Below are positions 46,220-55,270 of a stretch of 64,000 nt of DNA, piece by piece. This DNA comes from an uncultured Rubripirellula sp. (GTDB taxonomy: Bacteria; Planctomycetota; Planctomycetia; Pirellulales; Pirellulaceae), in the NCBI GenBank assembly GCA_938045805.1, contig CALIBL010000011.1, positions 124,001 through 188,000 on the forward strand. The letters are read 5' to 3'. How positions within the stretch are numbered: the stretch's first letter is position 1; each line of letters opens with the position of its first letter. Below the pieces are notes generated by a model. It made no database searches. It was given only the letters and a program-made list of their open reading frames with translations, and was not told the DNA's origin. The position numbers and the translations under genes are program-made.

Positions 46220-47139
46220 CGGAGTTCCTCCTGAACTAGGGAGGACTCATAGGATGTCGAGCCGAAAAATTTTCTTTCTTCAAACCCAGATCGACGATTG
46301 CTCTCTACGGCAGAACCACCATGAGAACTTGTTAATGCTCCGAGCATGGCCAAAATTAAAAAACCAAGGCTGGCAAAAGTCATGTAGATGCCTTTTCGGC
46401 TGTGACTTGTGGGAGCGTAATAAAACTCAAATACGGAGGTGATCAATAACCAAAGCAATAAAAGCAAACTCAGTAGAACCGTCCGATCACCGAATCCAAT
46501 TTCACCAAATCGATTTAGGTTCATTGCGATTCCAGCAGCCGAACCCCCTGCGACCGCAGCGGTACTAATAATTAAACATCGACGGTTCACCCGATCTAGA
46601 GATTCGAGCGTGGGTAACCGGAAACCTGAACCGGCTCGTTTATTCTTCAACCTCCACGATTGAACTAAGTACATACATCCAGAGATAAACCCCAGTAAGA
46701 CACCCAAGGAACCAAGCATCATTGTTAGGGCATGAAGGGTGGTCCAGAGTTGTGTTGCTTCCGTTCTCGAGAAAGGCGGGATGTCCCGGAAGAACAATGC
46801 CACCACGATGAGAAACAAAACAGCGGGAAGAAAAAAGAAACCCACCATGGTGTCCGGTCGACGGACAAAGAACACCAAAAAAGTTACAGCCAAGATGAAC
46901 GCTAACAACAGAGACCAATCCAGCCATGAGGCGAGAATCGCCAAGTCAGCAGTTTTACTCTCGGTTGCACGGATGAAAAGATAGGAAAAATGGGCAAAAA
47001 GACCAAGGCTGCTCATCGCAATGACTAGCAAACCACGTCCGGGAACACGACGCCACAAACGAGTTAGCTCTAACAGCAACACAACTAAGTAGCTGCAGAA
47101 AAAGCAGGTCACAGTGATTTCCTGCAGGAAGGCGAGCAT
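46216..47139 (-). CDS. CcsA/HemX-like cytochrome c assembly membrane protein
   Basis: This 307-residue membrane protein has about eight hydrophobic helices. The pattern TTLHALTMMLGSLGVLLG near residue 130 and the C-terminal SSHGGSA provide the conserved histidines of the CcsA/HemX family, which handles haem for cytochrome c maturation or modulates HemA. The WGxxWxWD haem-handling motif of CcsA/CcmC is not seen, which favours a HemX-like role. The start codon of hemA overlaps its stop, a known hemX-hemA arrangement. The C-terminal 35 residues are polar and extend past the membrane part. Confidence 0.82.
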   Translation of the reverse strand: MLAFLQEITVTCFFCSYLVVLLLELTRLWRRVPGRGLLVIAMSSLGLFAHFSYLFIRATESKTADLAILASWLDWSLLLAFILAVTFLVFFVRRPDTMVGFFFLPAVLFLIVVALFFRDIPPFSRTEATQLWTTLHALTMMLGSLGVLLGFISGCMYLVQSWRLKNKRAGSGFRLPTLESLDRVNRRCLIISTAAVAGGSAAGIAMNLNRFGEIGFGDRTVLLSLLLLLWLLITSVFEFYYAPTSHSRKGIYMTFASLGFLILAMLGALTSSHGGSAVESNRRSGFEERKFFGSTSYESSLVQEELR

Positions 47140-47220
47140 TTTAGAGTCCGTTGCTGTGCAGAAGCGTTTGATGAAGTGGTATCGATTTTGATTATAGGCG
47201 GTGTATCAAGATATCGGTCG

Positions 47221-49752
47221 CTACTCGTTTGTTACGGCTAATTTTTGCCAGCCGTTTTCATGCCAATGCTCGATCGTTTTCTTACTATTGGGGTGAAGAC
47301 GAATACGCAGAGCGTGATGTACATGTGTAGACAATGCAGTGATTTGACGACCCTTCAGTAAATTAGAAATCTGCAACTTGGAAAAGTCGCCCGAGCCGCT
47401 GAGAACACAAAGACTCGGAAGGCTCCAATCGATAAATGACTTGGTTTGTGCTGAAAATCGCCCGTGATGCGGAGCCATTACCAATCCCCGTTGTGTTTTT
47501 AAACGCCTGCGTGTTAGATCATGAATGCCTTCTGCATCAATGTCACCAGGGAGTACCACGCTATGACCACGAAAGGATATCTCGAGCACAAGACTCGACT
47601 CATTATCACTTTTGTAATGCGCGTTGGGTCCAGGGTGTAAGACATCTGCACCTTGGCCGATCTGTAAGCATTCACTCTCTGAGTGGACTGTAGTTATGAC
47701 CACGTTCAAGGACTGCGCCGTGCGGAATAATCGTGCAAGGTTTGCCGTAGGAAGGGTTCGGGTCGTGTGGGTTGTATAGATTTTCTTTACTTTGAAGCGT
47801 CCAAGAAGACTTTCTATTCCGTTGTAATGATCCGAGTCAGCATGGGAAATGAAGATTCCGTCAATCTTCGAAATGCCTAATTCCCACAAAGCATTGCAAG
47901 CAAGTTGGGACGCGGACCTAGATCGGCCTAAGCTTCCACAGTCATACAACCATGTTTTTTCATTTCCATCTTGGATAATGACACACGTACCGTGTCCAAC
48001 ATCAAGAAAAACAAAATCCATGGATTGGCTCCTATGATTTGGAGCCAAGTAAAGTAAGAGATGCGTGATATACCAGAATGCGATCGTGAACCTTTGGAGA
48101 TAAATCTTGAGAGAAGAGGTGACTCCAAAAACACTGGAGAACAACACAAGATAAAAAATGGCGACCGCAATATTAGACGGTTCTGGTAGCCAGAGATGCC
48201 CGTATTTTGTCGTTGAAGCTATCTCGATAATCCATCTAATAAGATCGATGCAAACATCACACGGAATGCTAACCATTTTCACAATTAAGACATGAGTCAT
48301 CGACGCAATTGGCAACATTAAGCTCAATAGCAATGCTGCGATGACCAGCGGACCGAGCAACACGTTTGTGATGATGCTGATGGGAGAGATGATTCTGAAG
48401 TGTAACCACAAAAAAGGTGTCATGATCAGGAAGAGGGTGACGCTTAAAAAAAGCGATGCGCTCAATGGCTTGACGATCCAGCGTTGAACCCAATTCAATT
48501 CTTGGGCCACACGAATCATTCTAGATTTTCCAATGGAGCTCCCGACCGCAGACACGGAACCCTTTTGTAATATGCTTGGATTGGAATTTAAAGAAACGAT
48601 CACACCCACCGCGAGAAACGATAGCTGCACTCCAATGTCGAATAGCAAAAAACAGTCCCATGTTAGAAATAACATTGCGCCGACTGCGAGCGAATTGATT
48701 GCATCATTTGCTCTGTAAATCCAGTTCGCAATGACCCAATTCATCAACATGATTGTCGCTCGGTTCACAGGAGCATTTAGACCCGTCAGCGAGCAGTAGA
48801 GTAAGCTCCCGAAAAGCATGGTGAGAAATTTTGCGCGTAACGGAACCCGAAATAGACCCAGCAAAAGATGGAGATGAATCATCACCAGTCCTAGGTGCAA
48901 GCCACTTACAGATAGAAGATGAGCGGTTCCCGTGACAATTAACTTTTCCCTTGTGTCGTCCGGAATCAAGTCACGGCGCCCTAAGGCCAAGGCTGCGGCG
49001 AATTCTGCATTTTCAGGTTTTAGGAATTGGAAATAAGTCTGAACTCCCGAAAGGGAAATAAACTGCAAGCGATTCCAAATCCAGAAATGAAGCTTTTGAT
49101 TGTGATCGAGTATCGTAATAGACGATTGGTCTTCGCATTGAACTTGTCCCGAGTATCCGCATCTCTCTAAGACACGCTTTCGATCAAATTCACCGGGATT
49201 GGTTGGGGTCGGATAGGATTTTGCCTTGCCTGCAATTCTGATGACGCTTCCCGCTTGAAGTGTTTTGATTTCGTCAAAGACGACGACTCTCAGCTTCCCG
49301 TCTATGGGAATAAAGGTTTGACCTAACCTTATTTTTTTGACTCGCAGATCAAACCGTGTGAGGGAACGATCTAGCGTGTCATGTTGGCGAGAAATTTGGA
49401 GGGAGAGCTTCACCGACCCAACGATCTGACCTTCAAATTCAGAGGCTTCTGATTTCTCACTTAAGAAAACTTTAAGGGGTGCCAGCTCGACTTGATGGCA
49501 TTTTAAGCTGTGGTAAGTCGCAAAAACTGGGAAGCATATCAATACACAGTGATAAAACGGTAACCGTTTTCGAGCTTTTGCTTTCGAATGAATCGTGCAC
49601 GCTGTAAAAACGGCCAAGCACAGCCAGAAAAGGAATCGTTGCCCTGACTCAATTCCTGGAAAATGAAATTCGACCAATGAATCAACTAGAACGCCACTCC
49701 CAGACAGCACTGCGAAAGGTAACATGGGGTGACGCTGACTTCGCCATCTCAC
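47221..49752 (-). CDS. comEC: ComEC/Rec2 DNA-uptake channel
   Basis: ComEC carries single-stranded DNA across the inner membrane during natural transformation. The middle holds the Competence domain (TAHLLSVSGLHLGLVMIHLHLLL) with about ten membrane helices. The C-terminal metallo-beta-lactamase-like part has FISHADSDHYNGIESLLGRF and VMAPHHGRFS, with intact metal ligands. The N-terminal OB-like part contains RIAGKAKSYPTPTNPGEFDRKR. The track starts at a TTG (49830) with an odd leader. I prefer the GTG at 49752 (VRWRSQRHPMLPF); the ATG at 49725 is possible. No other competence genes are visible here. Confidence 0.9.
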   Translation of the reverse strand: MRWRSQRHPMLPFAVLSGSGVLVDSLVEFHFPGIESGQRFLFWLCLAVFTACTIHSKAKARKRLPFYHCVLICFPVFATYHSLKCHQVELAPLKVFLSEKSEASEFEGQIVGSVKLSLQISRQHDTLDRSLTRFDLRVKKIRLGQTFIPIDGKLRVVVFDEIKTLQAGSVIRIAGKAKSYPTPTNPGEFDRKRVLERCGYSGQVQCEDQSSITILDHNQKLHFWIWNRLQFISLSGVQTYFQFLKPENAEFAAALALGRRDLIPDDTREKLIVTGTAHLLSVSGLHLGLVMIHLHLLLGLFRVPLRAKFLTMLFGSLLYCSLTGLNAPVNRATIMLMNWVIANWIYRANDAINSLAVGAMLFLTWDCFLLFDIGVQLSFLAVGVIVSLNSNPSILQKGSVSAVGSSIGKSRMIRVAQELNWVQRWIVKPLSASLFLSVTLFLIMTPFLWLHFRIISPISIITNVLLGPLVIAALLLSLMLPIASMTHVLIVKMVSIPCDVCIDLIRWIIEIASTTKYGHLWLPEPSNIAVAIFYLVLFSSVFGVTSSLKIYLQRFTIAFWYITHLLLYLAPNHRSQSMDFVFLDVGHGTCVIIQDGNEKTWLYDCGSLGRSRSASQLACNALWELGISKIDGIFISHADSDHYNGIESLLGRFKVKKIYTTHTTRTLPTANLARLFRTAQSLNVVITTVHSESECLQIGQGADVLHPGPNAHYKSDNESSLVLEISFRGHSVVLPGDIDAEGIHDLTRRRLKTQRGLVMAPHHGRFSAQTKSFIDWSLPSLCVLSGSGDFSKLQISNLLKGRQITALSTHVHHALRIRLHPNSKKTIEHWHENGWQKLAVTNE

Positions 49753-49887
49753 GGCATTAAGATTCAAACCGTATTTAACCGTTTGTTTCCTCAGTTCATG
49801 AAGTTGGATGATTGGACAGCAACAAAGCAATCGTTTTCGATCAGCGCAATCGGTTCAGAATCATCTGCTCAAACTCACAGGGTCATA

Positions 49888-52047
49888 ATGTTGTCACTTT
49901 TAAACATTTCCCGGCACGCTTTATTGTCAAGCATTTTCATAAACGGTTTAGTCTGCATTGTCGCGGCAGAAGATCAAAATAAGCAGGATGAAACTGAGGT
50001 GATGAAGTTAAGCTATCCGGAAACGAGAAAAGTAGATGTAGAGGATGACTATCATGGTCATTTAGTCAAAGATCCCTATCGCTGGCTTGAAGACACCGAA
50101 AGTGAAGAAACTCAACAATGGATAGTCAGGCAAAATGATCTGACGAACCAGTACTTAGAAAGCATTCCTGAACGATCCGAGATGCGCGATCGCCTCAAGG
50201 ATTTGTGGAATTATGAGCGGTTTGGAATCCCGATAAAACGAGGTGCTTCATATTTCTTTTCGCACAATGATGGATTGCAAAATCAAAGTATTTTGTATCG
50301 ATCAGACAGCCTCGCTGCTGATCGCGTCGCCGTGCTCAACCCCAATCAACTCAGCAATGATGGAACCGTTTCCTTAGCGGGATACGCCGCGTCAAAGGAT
50401 GGTCGATATCTTGCGTATGGTCTGGCCGATGGCGGAAGTGATTGGAGGACATGGAAAATCCGCGATGTATCTTCTGGCCGAGATCTTGATGATGTCGTCC
50501 AGTGGGTCAAATTCAGTGGCGTTGCTTGGACACCAGACGCGAGTGGTTTTTTCTACGGACGGTACGAGGAGCCAAAAGAAGGGCAAGAGCTTACTGGGAC
50601 AAACGACCATCAAAAGCTCTTTTTTCATCGACTGGGAGATCAGCAATCTGAAGATCAGCTGATCTATGAACGAACTGATGAGCCAAAATGGGGATTTTCA
50701 CCACAAGTGACGGACGATGGTCGCTATCTAATCTTGGAAAATTGGAAGGGTAGTGAGCCTCAGTCACAGATCTTCCTGAAGGATCTATCAAAGGATTCGT
50801 CAGTGGTGGAACCGCTGATCGTTGGATTTGATGCCGAATATGCGTTCGTCGGATCAGAAGGAGAGAAGCTATTTTTTCTTACTGACCACAATGCTCCCAA
50901 CCGACGTGTGATCTCGGTACAAGTTGGGGATGTAAAGCGAGATAGTTGGACGGAGGTGATTGGTGAGCGAAACGATGTTCTCGAGAGCGTGAACCTATTT
51001 GGCGACCGCTTCTATGCTCAGTGGCTAGTGAACGCTAGCGGTCGAATATCAGTCCATGATTTATCTGGTGAAGAAACAAGCGTCATTGCACTGCCCGGGC
51101 TTGGCACAATTTCCGGTTTTCGTGGTTCACAGGATTCTGAGGAAACGTTTTTTTCGTTTACGAATTACATCACACCGACGGCCATTTACCGGGTGGATCT
51201 AAAGACACAGAAAACCGAATTGTGGCGACAACCCAAGGTGAAGATCGACTCAGATTTGTTCGTGACGGAACAGGTTTTTACCGAGAGTAAAGATGGAACT
51301 AAAGTTCCCATGATCATAACCCGACGGAAAGATCTTGAGCTTGATGGATCAAACCGGACCCTTCTTTACGGGTATGGCGGGTTCAATATTTCCATCACTC
51401 CATCATTTTCGCCCGCAACTGCGGCTTGGGTGGAGGCTGGTGGGGTTTATGCCGTGGCAAATCTGAGGGGTGGTGGGGAATTTGGCAGGGAGTGGCATGA
51501 AGCTGGAATGCGTCATAACAAGCAAAATGTTTTCGACGACTGTATCGCGAGTGCTGAGCATTTGATCGAACAGGGTTACACCTCGAGTCACCTGCTAGCA
51601 CTCCAGGGTCGTAGCAATGGTGGTTTGTTGGTGGGAGCAGTAATGACGCAAAGACCTGATCTCTTCGGGGCATGCCTTCCCGCGGTGGGTGTGATGGACA
51701 TGCTTCGATATCAAAAATTTACGATCGGCTGGGCGTGGGTCGCCGAGTATGGCAGTAGTGATGAAGCGGATCAGATTGAGAATTTACTGAGTTACTCGCC
51801 CTTACATAATCTGAAACCGGGTACGTGTTACCCGGCGACACTTGTTACCACGGCAGAACGCGATGATCGGGTGGTGCCGGGGCACAGTTTCAAATTCGCT
51901 GCTGCTTTGCAGGAATCACAATCTTGTTCTCAACCTGTACTGATTAGGGTCGAGACAAGAGCCGGGCATGGCGCGGGTACGCCGACCAGCAAAAAAATCG
52001 AAGAGTATGCTGATTTGTGGTCGTTTTTAATGGCTACTCTTAAGTAA
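49888..52047 (+). CDS. Prolyl oligopeptidase (S9A), secreted
   Basis: The enzyme cleaves short peptides after proline. The catalytic triad is visible: Ser in LLALQGRSNGGLLVGAVM near residue 574, Asp in TTAERDDRVVPGHSFKFAA near 655 and His in RVETRAGHGAGTP near 696. The N-terminal beta-propeller and the DPYRWLEDTESEETQQWI motif are typical. I start at the ATG at 49888 because it opens a signal peptide (LLSSIFINGLVCIVAAE) and has GGG 5 bases upstream. This gives 719 residues. The track's start at 49729 would overlap the divergent comEC. Export to the periplasm is inferred. Confidence 0.92.
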   Translation: MLSLLNISRHALLSSIFINGLVCIVAAEDQNKQDETEVMKLSYPETRKVDVEDDYHGHLVKDPYRWLEDTESEETQQWIVRQNDLTNQYLESIPERSEMRDRLKDLWNYERFGIPIKRGASYFFSHNDGLQNQSILYRSDSLAADRVAVLNPNQLSNDGTVSLAGYAASKDGRYLAYGLADGGSDWRTWKIRDVSSGRDLDDVVQWVKFSGVAWTPDASGFFYGRYEEPKEGQELTGTNDHQKLFFHRLGDQQSEDQLIYERTDEPKWGFSPQVTDDGRYLILENWKGSEPQSQIFLKDLSKDSSVVEPLIVGFDAEYAFVGSEGEKLFFLTDHNAPNRRVISVQVGDVKRDSWTEVIGERNDVLESVNLFGDRFYAQWLVNASGRISVHDLSGEETSVIALPGLGTISGFRGSQDSEETFFSFTNYITPTAIYRVDLKTQKTELWRQPKVKIDSDLFVTEQVFTESKDGTKVPMIITRRKDLELDGSNRTLLYGYGGFNISITPSFSPATAAWVEAGGVYAVANLRGGGEFGREWHEAGMRHNKQNVFDDCIASAEHLIEQGYTSSHLLALQGRSNGGLLVGAVMTQRPDLFGACLPAVGVMDMLRYQKFTIGWAWVAEYGSSDEADQIENLLSYSPLHNLKPGTCYPATLVTTAERDDRVVPGHSFKFAAALQESQSCSQPVLIRVETRAGHGAGTPTSKKIEEYADLWSFLMATLK

Positions 52048-52149
52048 GCAGCCGCAACTATTATTTTCAGCTTGATCCTGCCAAAGATGGATCTTATTCA
52101 CGCTTCGATACCGGTAGTTTAAGTTACGAACGACAAGCCTACAGCACTT

Positions 52150-52932
52150 ATGTTTTTACAAGAGCCTGACACCAATCCCTATGATCTGCAGTTCCAGGTT
52201 TTCGGATTTCCTATTCGAGTGAGTTGGACCTTTTGGGTTGCAGCGATCGTGATTGGGTACGACCTCGCGATGGGTCTCGATATCTTACTGGGTGAGCAGA
52301 GCCTTGGGGTGTTAACACTGCTTGCAATTTGGGGAATCTGTATTCTGATTTCGATCACGATCCATGAGTTAGGGCACGCCTTGGCCTTTCGAAAATACGG
52401 AATCGAATCGAGGATCGTTTTGTATTTCATGGGTGGAATGGCCATTCCAACTCGATCTGTTGGGGTGCGAGGAGGTTTAGAACCAAAACAGGCGATGTGG
52501 GTTGCAATCGCAGGCCCAATGGCTCAGCTCGCCTCAGCAGTTGCTTTGGTTTTACTGATTTCGGCAGCTTCGTACGCCGCGCCCGTTCCATGGCCACTCA
52601 ACCAACTCAAACTATTCGAAAAGATGGCTGACGGTCGGCCGATTGATAGTGTTGGTCTCCTTGCGGTTGCAATGATGTACATTCGGCCAAGTATCTATTG
52701 GGCGATCTTGAATTTGATACCGGTTTGGCCTCTTGATGGCGGTCGCTTCATCCAAGCTCTGATTCAGCTGTTCGGTGGCACCGTATTAACCGCCATGAAA
52801 GTCGGTGTGGCTGCATCTGCTCTGGTCGCAGTTTTTGCTTTTCAAAACAAACAAGAGTTCCTAGCATTCATGTTTTTGATCTTAGGATGGAACAACTTTC
52901 AGGCATGGAAGCAGCTGGAACAGAGGTATTAA
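52150..52932 (+). CDS. Site-2 protease family zinc metalloprotease
   Basis: This 260-residue membrane protein belongs to M50 (site-2 protease). The zinc motif is TIHELGHALAFRKYGI near residue 71. The third ligand is in NLIPVWPLDGGRFIQAL near 189. About six hydrophobic helices surround these. Such enzymes cut membrane-spanning anti-sigma factors or signal peptides within the bilayer; the substrate is unknown. No PDZ domain is present, so it belongs to the compact class. Confidence 0.88.
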   Translation: MFLQEPDTNPYDLQFQVFGFPIRVSWTFWVAAIVIGYDLAMGLDILLGEQSLGVLTLLAIWGICILISITIHELGHALAFRKYGIESRIVLYFMGGMAIPTRSVGVRGGLEPKQAMWVAIAGPMAQLASAVALVLLISAASYAAPVPWPLNQLKLFEKMADGRPIDSVGLLAVAMMYIRPSIYWAILNLIPVWPLDGGRFIQALIQLFGGTVLTAMKVGVAASALVAVFAFQNKQEFLAFMFLILGWNNFQAWKQLEQRY

Positions 52933-52959
52933 GCACGCAGCTTTTGAATACTTTGTTTG

Positions 52960-53121
52960 ATGTTTTCGCGTCGTGAAGACGATCAATATCAGAAGGAAGA
53001 AGCTTGGAAGGCCATCATTCACTTGGTCGCCTACCAAAAAAATTTTTCCTTGCAACCACTTTTTTTAGAAAAAGATGTTGCGGAATCTCTAGAAGCGCGT
53101 AAAGTTACGCGAAGTTTGTAA
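52960..53121 (+). CDS. Possible 53-residue small protein
   Basis: This ATG-to-TAA ORF is too short for the ORF track. The product (MFSRREDDQYQKEEAWKAII and onwards) has a natural-looking mix of residues, with a helical first half and SLQPLFLEKDVAESL in the second. There is no clear Shine-Dalgarno. It lies 28 bases after the site-2 protease gene. It could equally be chance. Confidence 0.3.
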   Translation: MFSRREDDQYQKEEAWKAIIHLVAYQKNFSLQPLFLEKDVAESLEARKVTRSL

Positions 53122-53276
53122 CGGTTTTGAGGAGGAAGCAGGACCGATGCCTTGCATCAAAGCTTCATCTTCTTAACCACCAATGACGATTGGTGAGCCG
53201 TGGCCGGTGGCTTTTAAAGCGGCGCTTTTCAAGTCACGAGGACTCGCCAACGTATCTTTTCTCAGCGGAGGAAAAC

Positions 53277-53531
53277 GTGGCCAAGAAAAAAGCGAAGAAG
53301 AAAGTAGCAAAGAAGGCTACCAAGAAGAAGGCAGTCAAGAAGGCAGCTAAAAAAGCTACTAAAAAAGCAGCTAAAAAAGCTACCAAGAAAAAGGCTGCTA
53401 AGAAAGCAACCAAAAAAGTTGCTAAGAAGAAAGCTACCAAGAAAAAGGCAGCTAAAAAAGCTACTAAAAAGGCAGCTAAAAAAGCAACCAAGAAGCGTGC
53501 TACTAAAAAAGCAGCTAAAAAGCGTCGTTAA
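53277..53531 (+). CDS. Histone H1-like lysine/alanine-rich DNA-binding protein
   Basis: The product is 84 residues, almost wholly Lys, Ala, Thr and a few Val and Arg, in AAKKATKK-type repeats ending KRATKKAAKKRR. It resembles the C-terminal tail of eukaryotic histone H1 and the bacterial H1-like proteins of Chlamydia and planctomycetes, and should bind DNA non-specifically. The track starts at 53190. The GTG at 53277 is preceded by GGAGG five bases away, and the residues before it are unrelated, so I use it. A strong terminator follows, so it is a single-gene unit and probably highly expressed. Confidence 0.85.
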   Translation: MAKKKAKKKVAKKATKKKAVKKAAKKATKKAAKKATKKKAAKKATKKVAKKKATKKKAAKKATKKAAKKATKKRATKKAAKKRR

Positions 53532-53575
53532 AATCGTCCCGAGGACGCATTTTGCGATCCGAATGACCATCAAAG

Positions 53576-53612
53576 ACCAAGCTAGAGATTATCTCCGGCT
53601 TGGTTTTTTTTA
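53576..53612 (+). terminator. Strong terminator after the H1-like gene
   Basis: ACCAAGC pairs with GCTTGGT and an inner GAGAT/ATCTC pair stacks inside it; eight or more T follow. Confidence 0.9.
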
Positions 53613-53625
53613 TGCTTAATCAATT

Positions 53626-54705
53626 CTATAAAACGGGAAGTGAACCCTGATTTGGCCTCGCAGAGACTTGTGCAGCAATCTGCCTGACCACCGCTTTGGC
53701 AACGCCTTCCAGCGGAGCCCGTGCTCGCTCGTCGTTCGTAATCACTTGGTCCAATTTACCTTCGTCTCCCGCAGTCCGAAGTGAGATGTCAATAGGCAAG
53801 CAGCCAAGGAACGGAACATCCGATTGTTCGGCTTTGTCTCTAGCTCCACCACGACCAAAAATGTCGTAGGTCTTGCCACAATCCGGACACAGGAAACCAC
53901 TCATGTTCTCAACCATCCCTAGAAGCGGGATTTTTACTTTTTTGAACATGCTGATTGCCTTTATCGCATCCAGCAACGCGACTTCCTGAGGCGTGCACAC
54001 AACAACAGCACCTGCAAGTGGAATTGCCTGAGAGATTGTCAGAGCAATATCTCCCGTACCGGGTGGCATATCGATGATTAAATAATCCAGTTCACCCCAG
54101 TTGGTATCACCCAAGAACTGATTAATCGATCCGTGCAACATTGGGCCTCGCCAGATCACTGCCTGATCCGGTTCCACAAGAAAACCCATCGACATGACTG
54201 GCATATCGCTGTGCGAGTGGATGGGTTCTATCTTTTTGTTCGCATTGACTGCTGGTCGACCAGATAAACCCAGGAGCTGGGGAATACTTGGTCCATAAAC
54301 GTCCGCATCCAACAACCCAACTTTGGACCCTAATCTCTGCAGGGTTACAGCCAGACTCGCGGCTACCGTACTTTTTCCAACACCTCCCTTGCCGCTTCCG
54401 ACCGCAATCACGCTTTTGGCGCGAAGAGCAATCTGGCCGAGTCGGACGGGAGGTCGATCGTGAACGGTGAGCGTGATGTTGGTTTTTATACCGGGGGCTG
54501 CGGCGACGACTTTTGACTCAATTGCATCGAGAAAATCTTCTTTGATGGGCATTGAGTGTGTACTTAGCGAGAGCTCAATGTTGACATTTTCCCCTTGAAC
54601 TTCGATGGCTCGGATTTGTCCCATGCTCTCGATGGGGCGACCAGTTTCTGGGTCTGGGTGGGTACCGATTGCTTTACGGATCGTGTCAGCGATGGAATTG
54701 GACAT
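53626..54705 (-). CDS. mrp: Mrp/ApbC-family Fe-S cluster carrier ATPase
   Basis: Mrp proteins are P-loop ATPases that deliver iron-sulfur clusters. The 359-residue protein has an N-terminal DUF59/MIP18-like domain (about 1-90), then the deviant Walker A GSGKGGVGKSTVAASLAVTL near 102. Further on are LIIDMPPGTGDIALT and the CxxC pair in FLCPDCGKTYDIFGRGG that would hold the cluster at the dimer interface. It is a monocistronic reverse gene, with a desulfurase and thiouridylase elsewhere in the window. Confidence 0.95.
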   Translation of the reverse strand: MSNSIADTIRKAIGTHPDPETGRPIESMGQIRAIEVQGENVNIELSLSTHSMPIKEDFLDAIESKVVAAAPGIKTNITLTVHDRPPVRLGQIALRAKSVIAVGSGKGGVGKSTVAASLAVTLQRLGSKVGLLDADVYGPSIPQLLGLSGRPAVNANKKIEPIHSHSDMPVMSMGFLVEPDQAVIWRGPMLHGSINQFLGDTNWGELDYLIIDMPPGTGDIALTISQAIPLAGAVVVCTPQEVALLDAIKAISMFKKVKIPLLGMVENMSGFLCPDCGKTYDIFGRGGARDKAEQSDVPFLGCLPIDISLRTAGDEGKLDQVITNDERARAPLEGVAKAVVRQIAAQVSARPNQGSLPVL

Positions 54706-54850
54706 TGGGTTTGGTAGGGTCTGTCAGGAGGTACAAAGAACGGGTTTGACGGTCGATTTTCCACTGTACAAAGGATTCTAGCCATCAGACCTGCCGGCGA
54801 AATGCTTGATCGGATTGCCGGAGTTGCTGTGATCTATCGTAGTCTACGAA

Positions 54851-55270
54851 TCAGAACACTCTTGCGAAGTATCCATCGAGAATTGTCTTACATCGAAGGA
54901 TATCTTCGGGCTGTTCTAGAAAACCACCGATATTGAATTCACTCAACACCAATCGGCGACTGAGTGATAGGCGATTGCAAGCGATCAGCCAAAGTTGGTC
55001 AGACAGAGAGTTTGATTGTTGAGTCAAGATATCGAGCGAAGCGACAAAATTGGAGGTGCCGACTTCCACTAGAAAGATAGTCGGCTGGTTTGGGGCGGGG
55101 CTGTGCAAATCGATTTGCCGATGCACCTGATCAATAATCGTATCGACATTTGGGCCGAACAGGTCGTGATGGAATCGACGCACGCAGTTCGTCCATCTTT
55201 CTCCCGTTTCGAGCACGACCCAGCGAATGGACTTTCGTTGCTGACCGACGGTTTCAATCTTGAAGCTCAT
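54851..55270 (-). CDS. Small alpha/beta protein coupled to Fis-type regulator
   Basis: The track begins at 55369 inside the preceding gene, but the ATG at 55270 (MSFKIETVGQQRKSIRW) gives a better 139-residue protein whose start overlaps the preceding stop by 17 bases. Alternating strands and helices are suggested: PTIFLVEVGTSNFVASLDIL, then DQLWLIACNRLSLSRRLVLSE and FNIGGFLEQPEDILRCKTIL. The last segment resembles the end of a receiver domain, but no phospho-acceptor Asp pocket is clear. I do not recognise a family; a pseudo-receiver is a guess. Confidence 0.55.
   Translation of the reverse strand: MSFKIETVGQQRKSIRWVVLETGERWTNCVRRFHHDLFGPNVDTIIDQVHRQIDLHSPAPNQPTIFLVEVGTSNFVASLDILTQQSNSLSDQLWLIACNRLSLSRRLVLSEFNIGGFLEQPEDILRCKTILDGYFARVF

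Noticed and set aside
53147-53176. Nine-codon ORF (MPCIKASSS) with GGAGG upstream, before the H1-like gene
   Set aside because: Too short to distinguish a leader peptide from chance, and there is no attenuator-like structure after it.
53277-53531. Repeat array resembling CRISPR
   Set aside because: The repeats are in-frame codon repeats of an H1-like protein without unique spacers.
53234-53573. Reverse ORFs rich in Phe, Ala, Leu, Cys and Ser
   Set aside because: They are antisense shadows of the lysine/alanine repeat gene and have no initiation signals.
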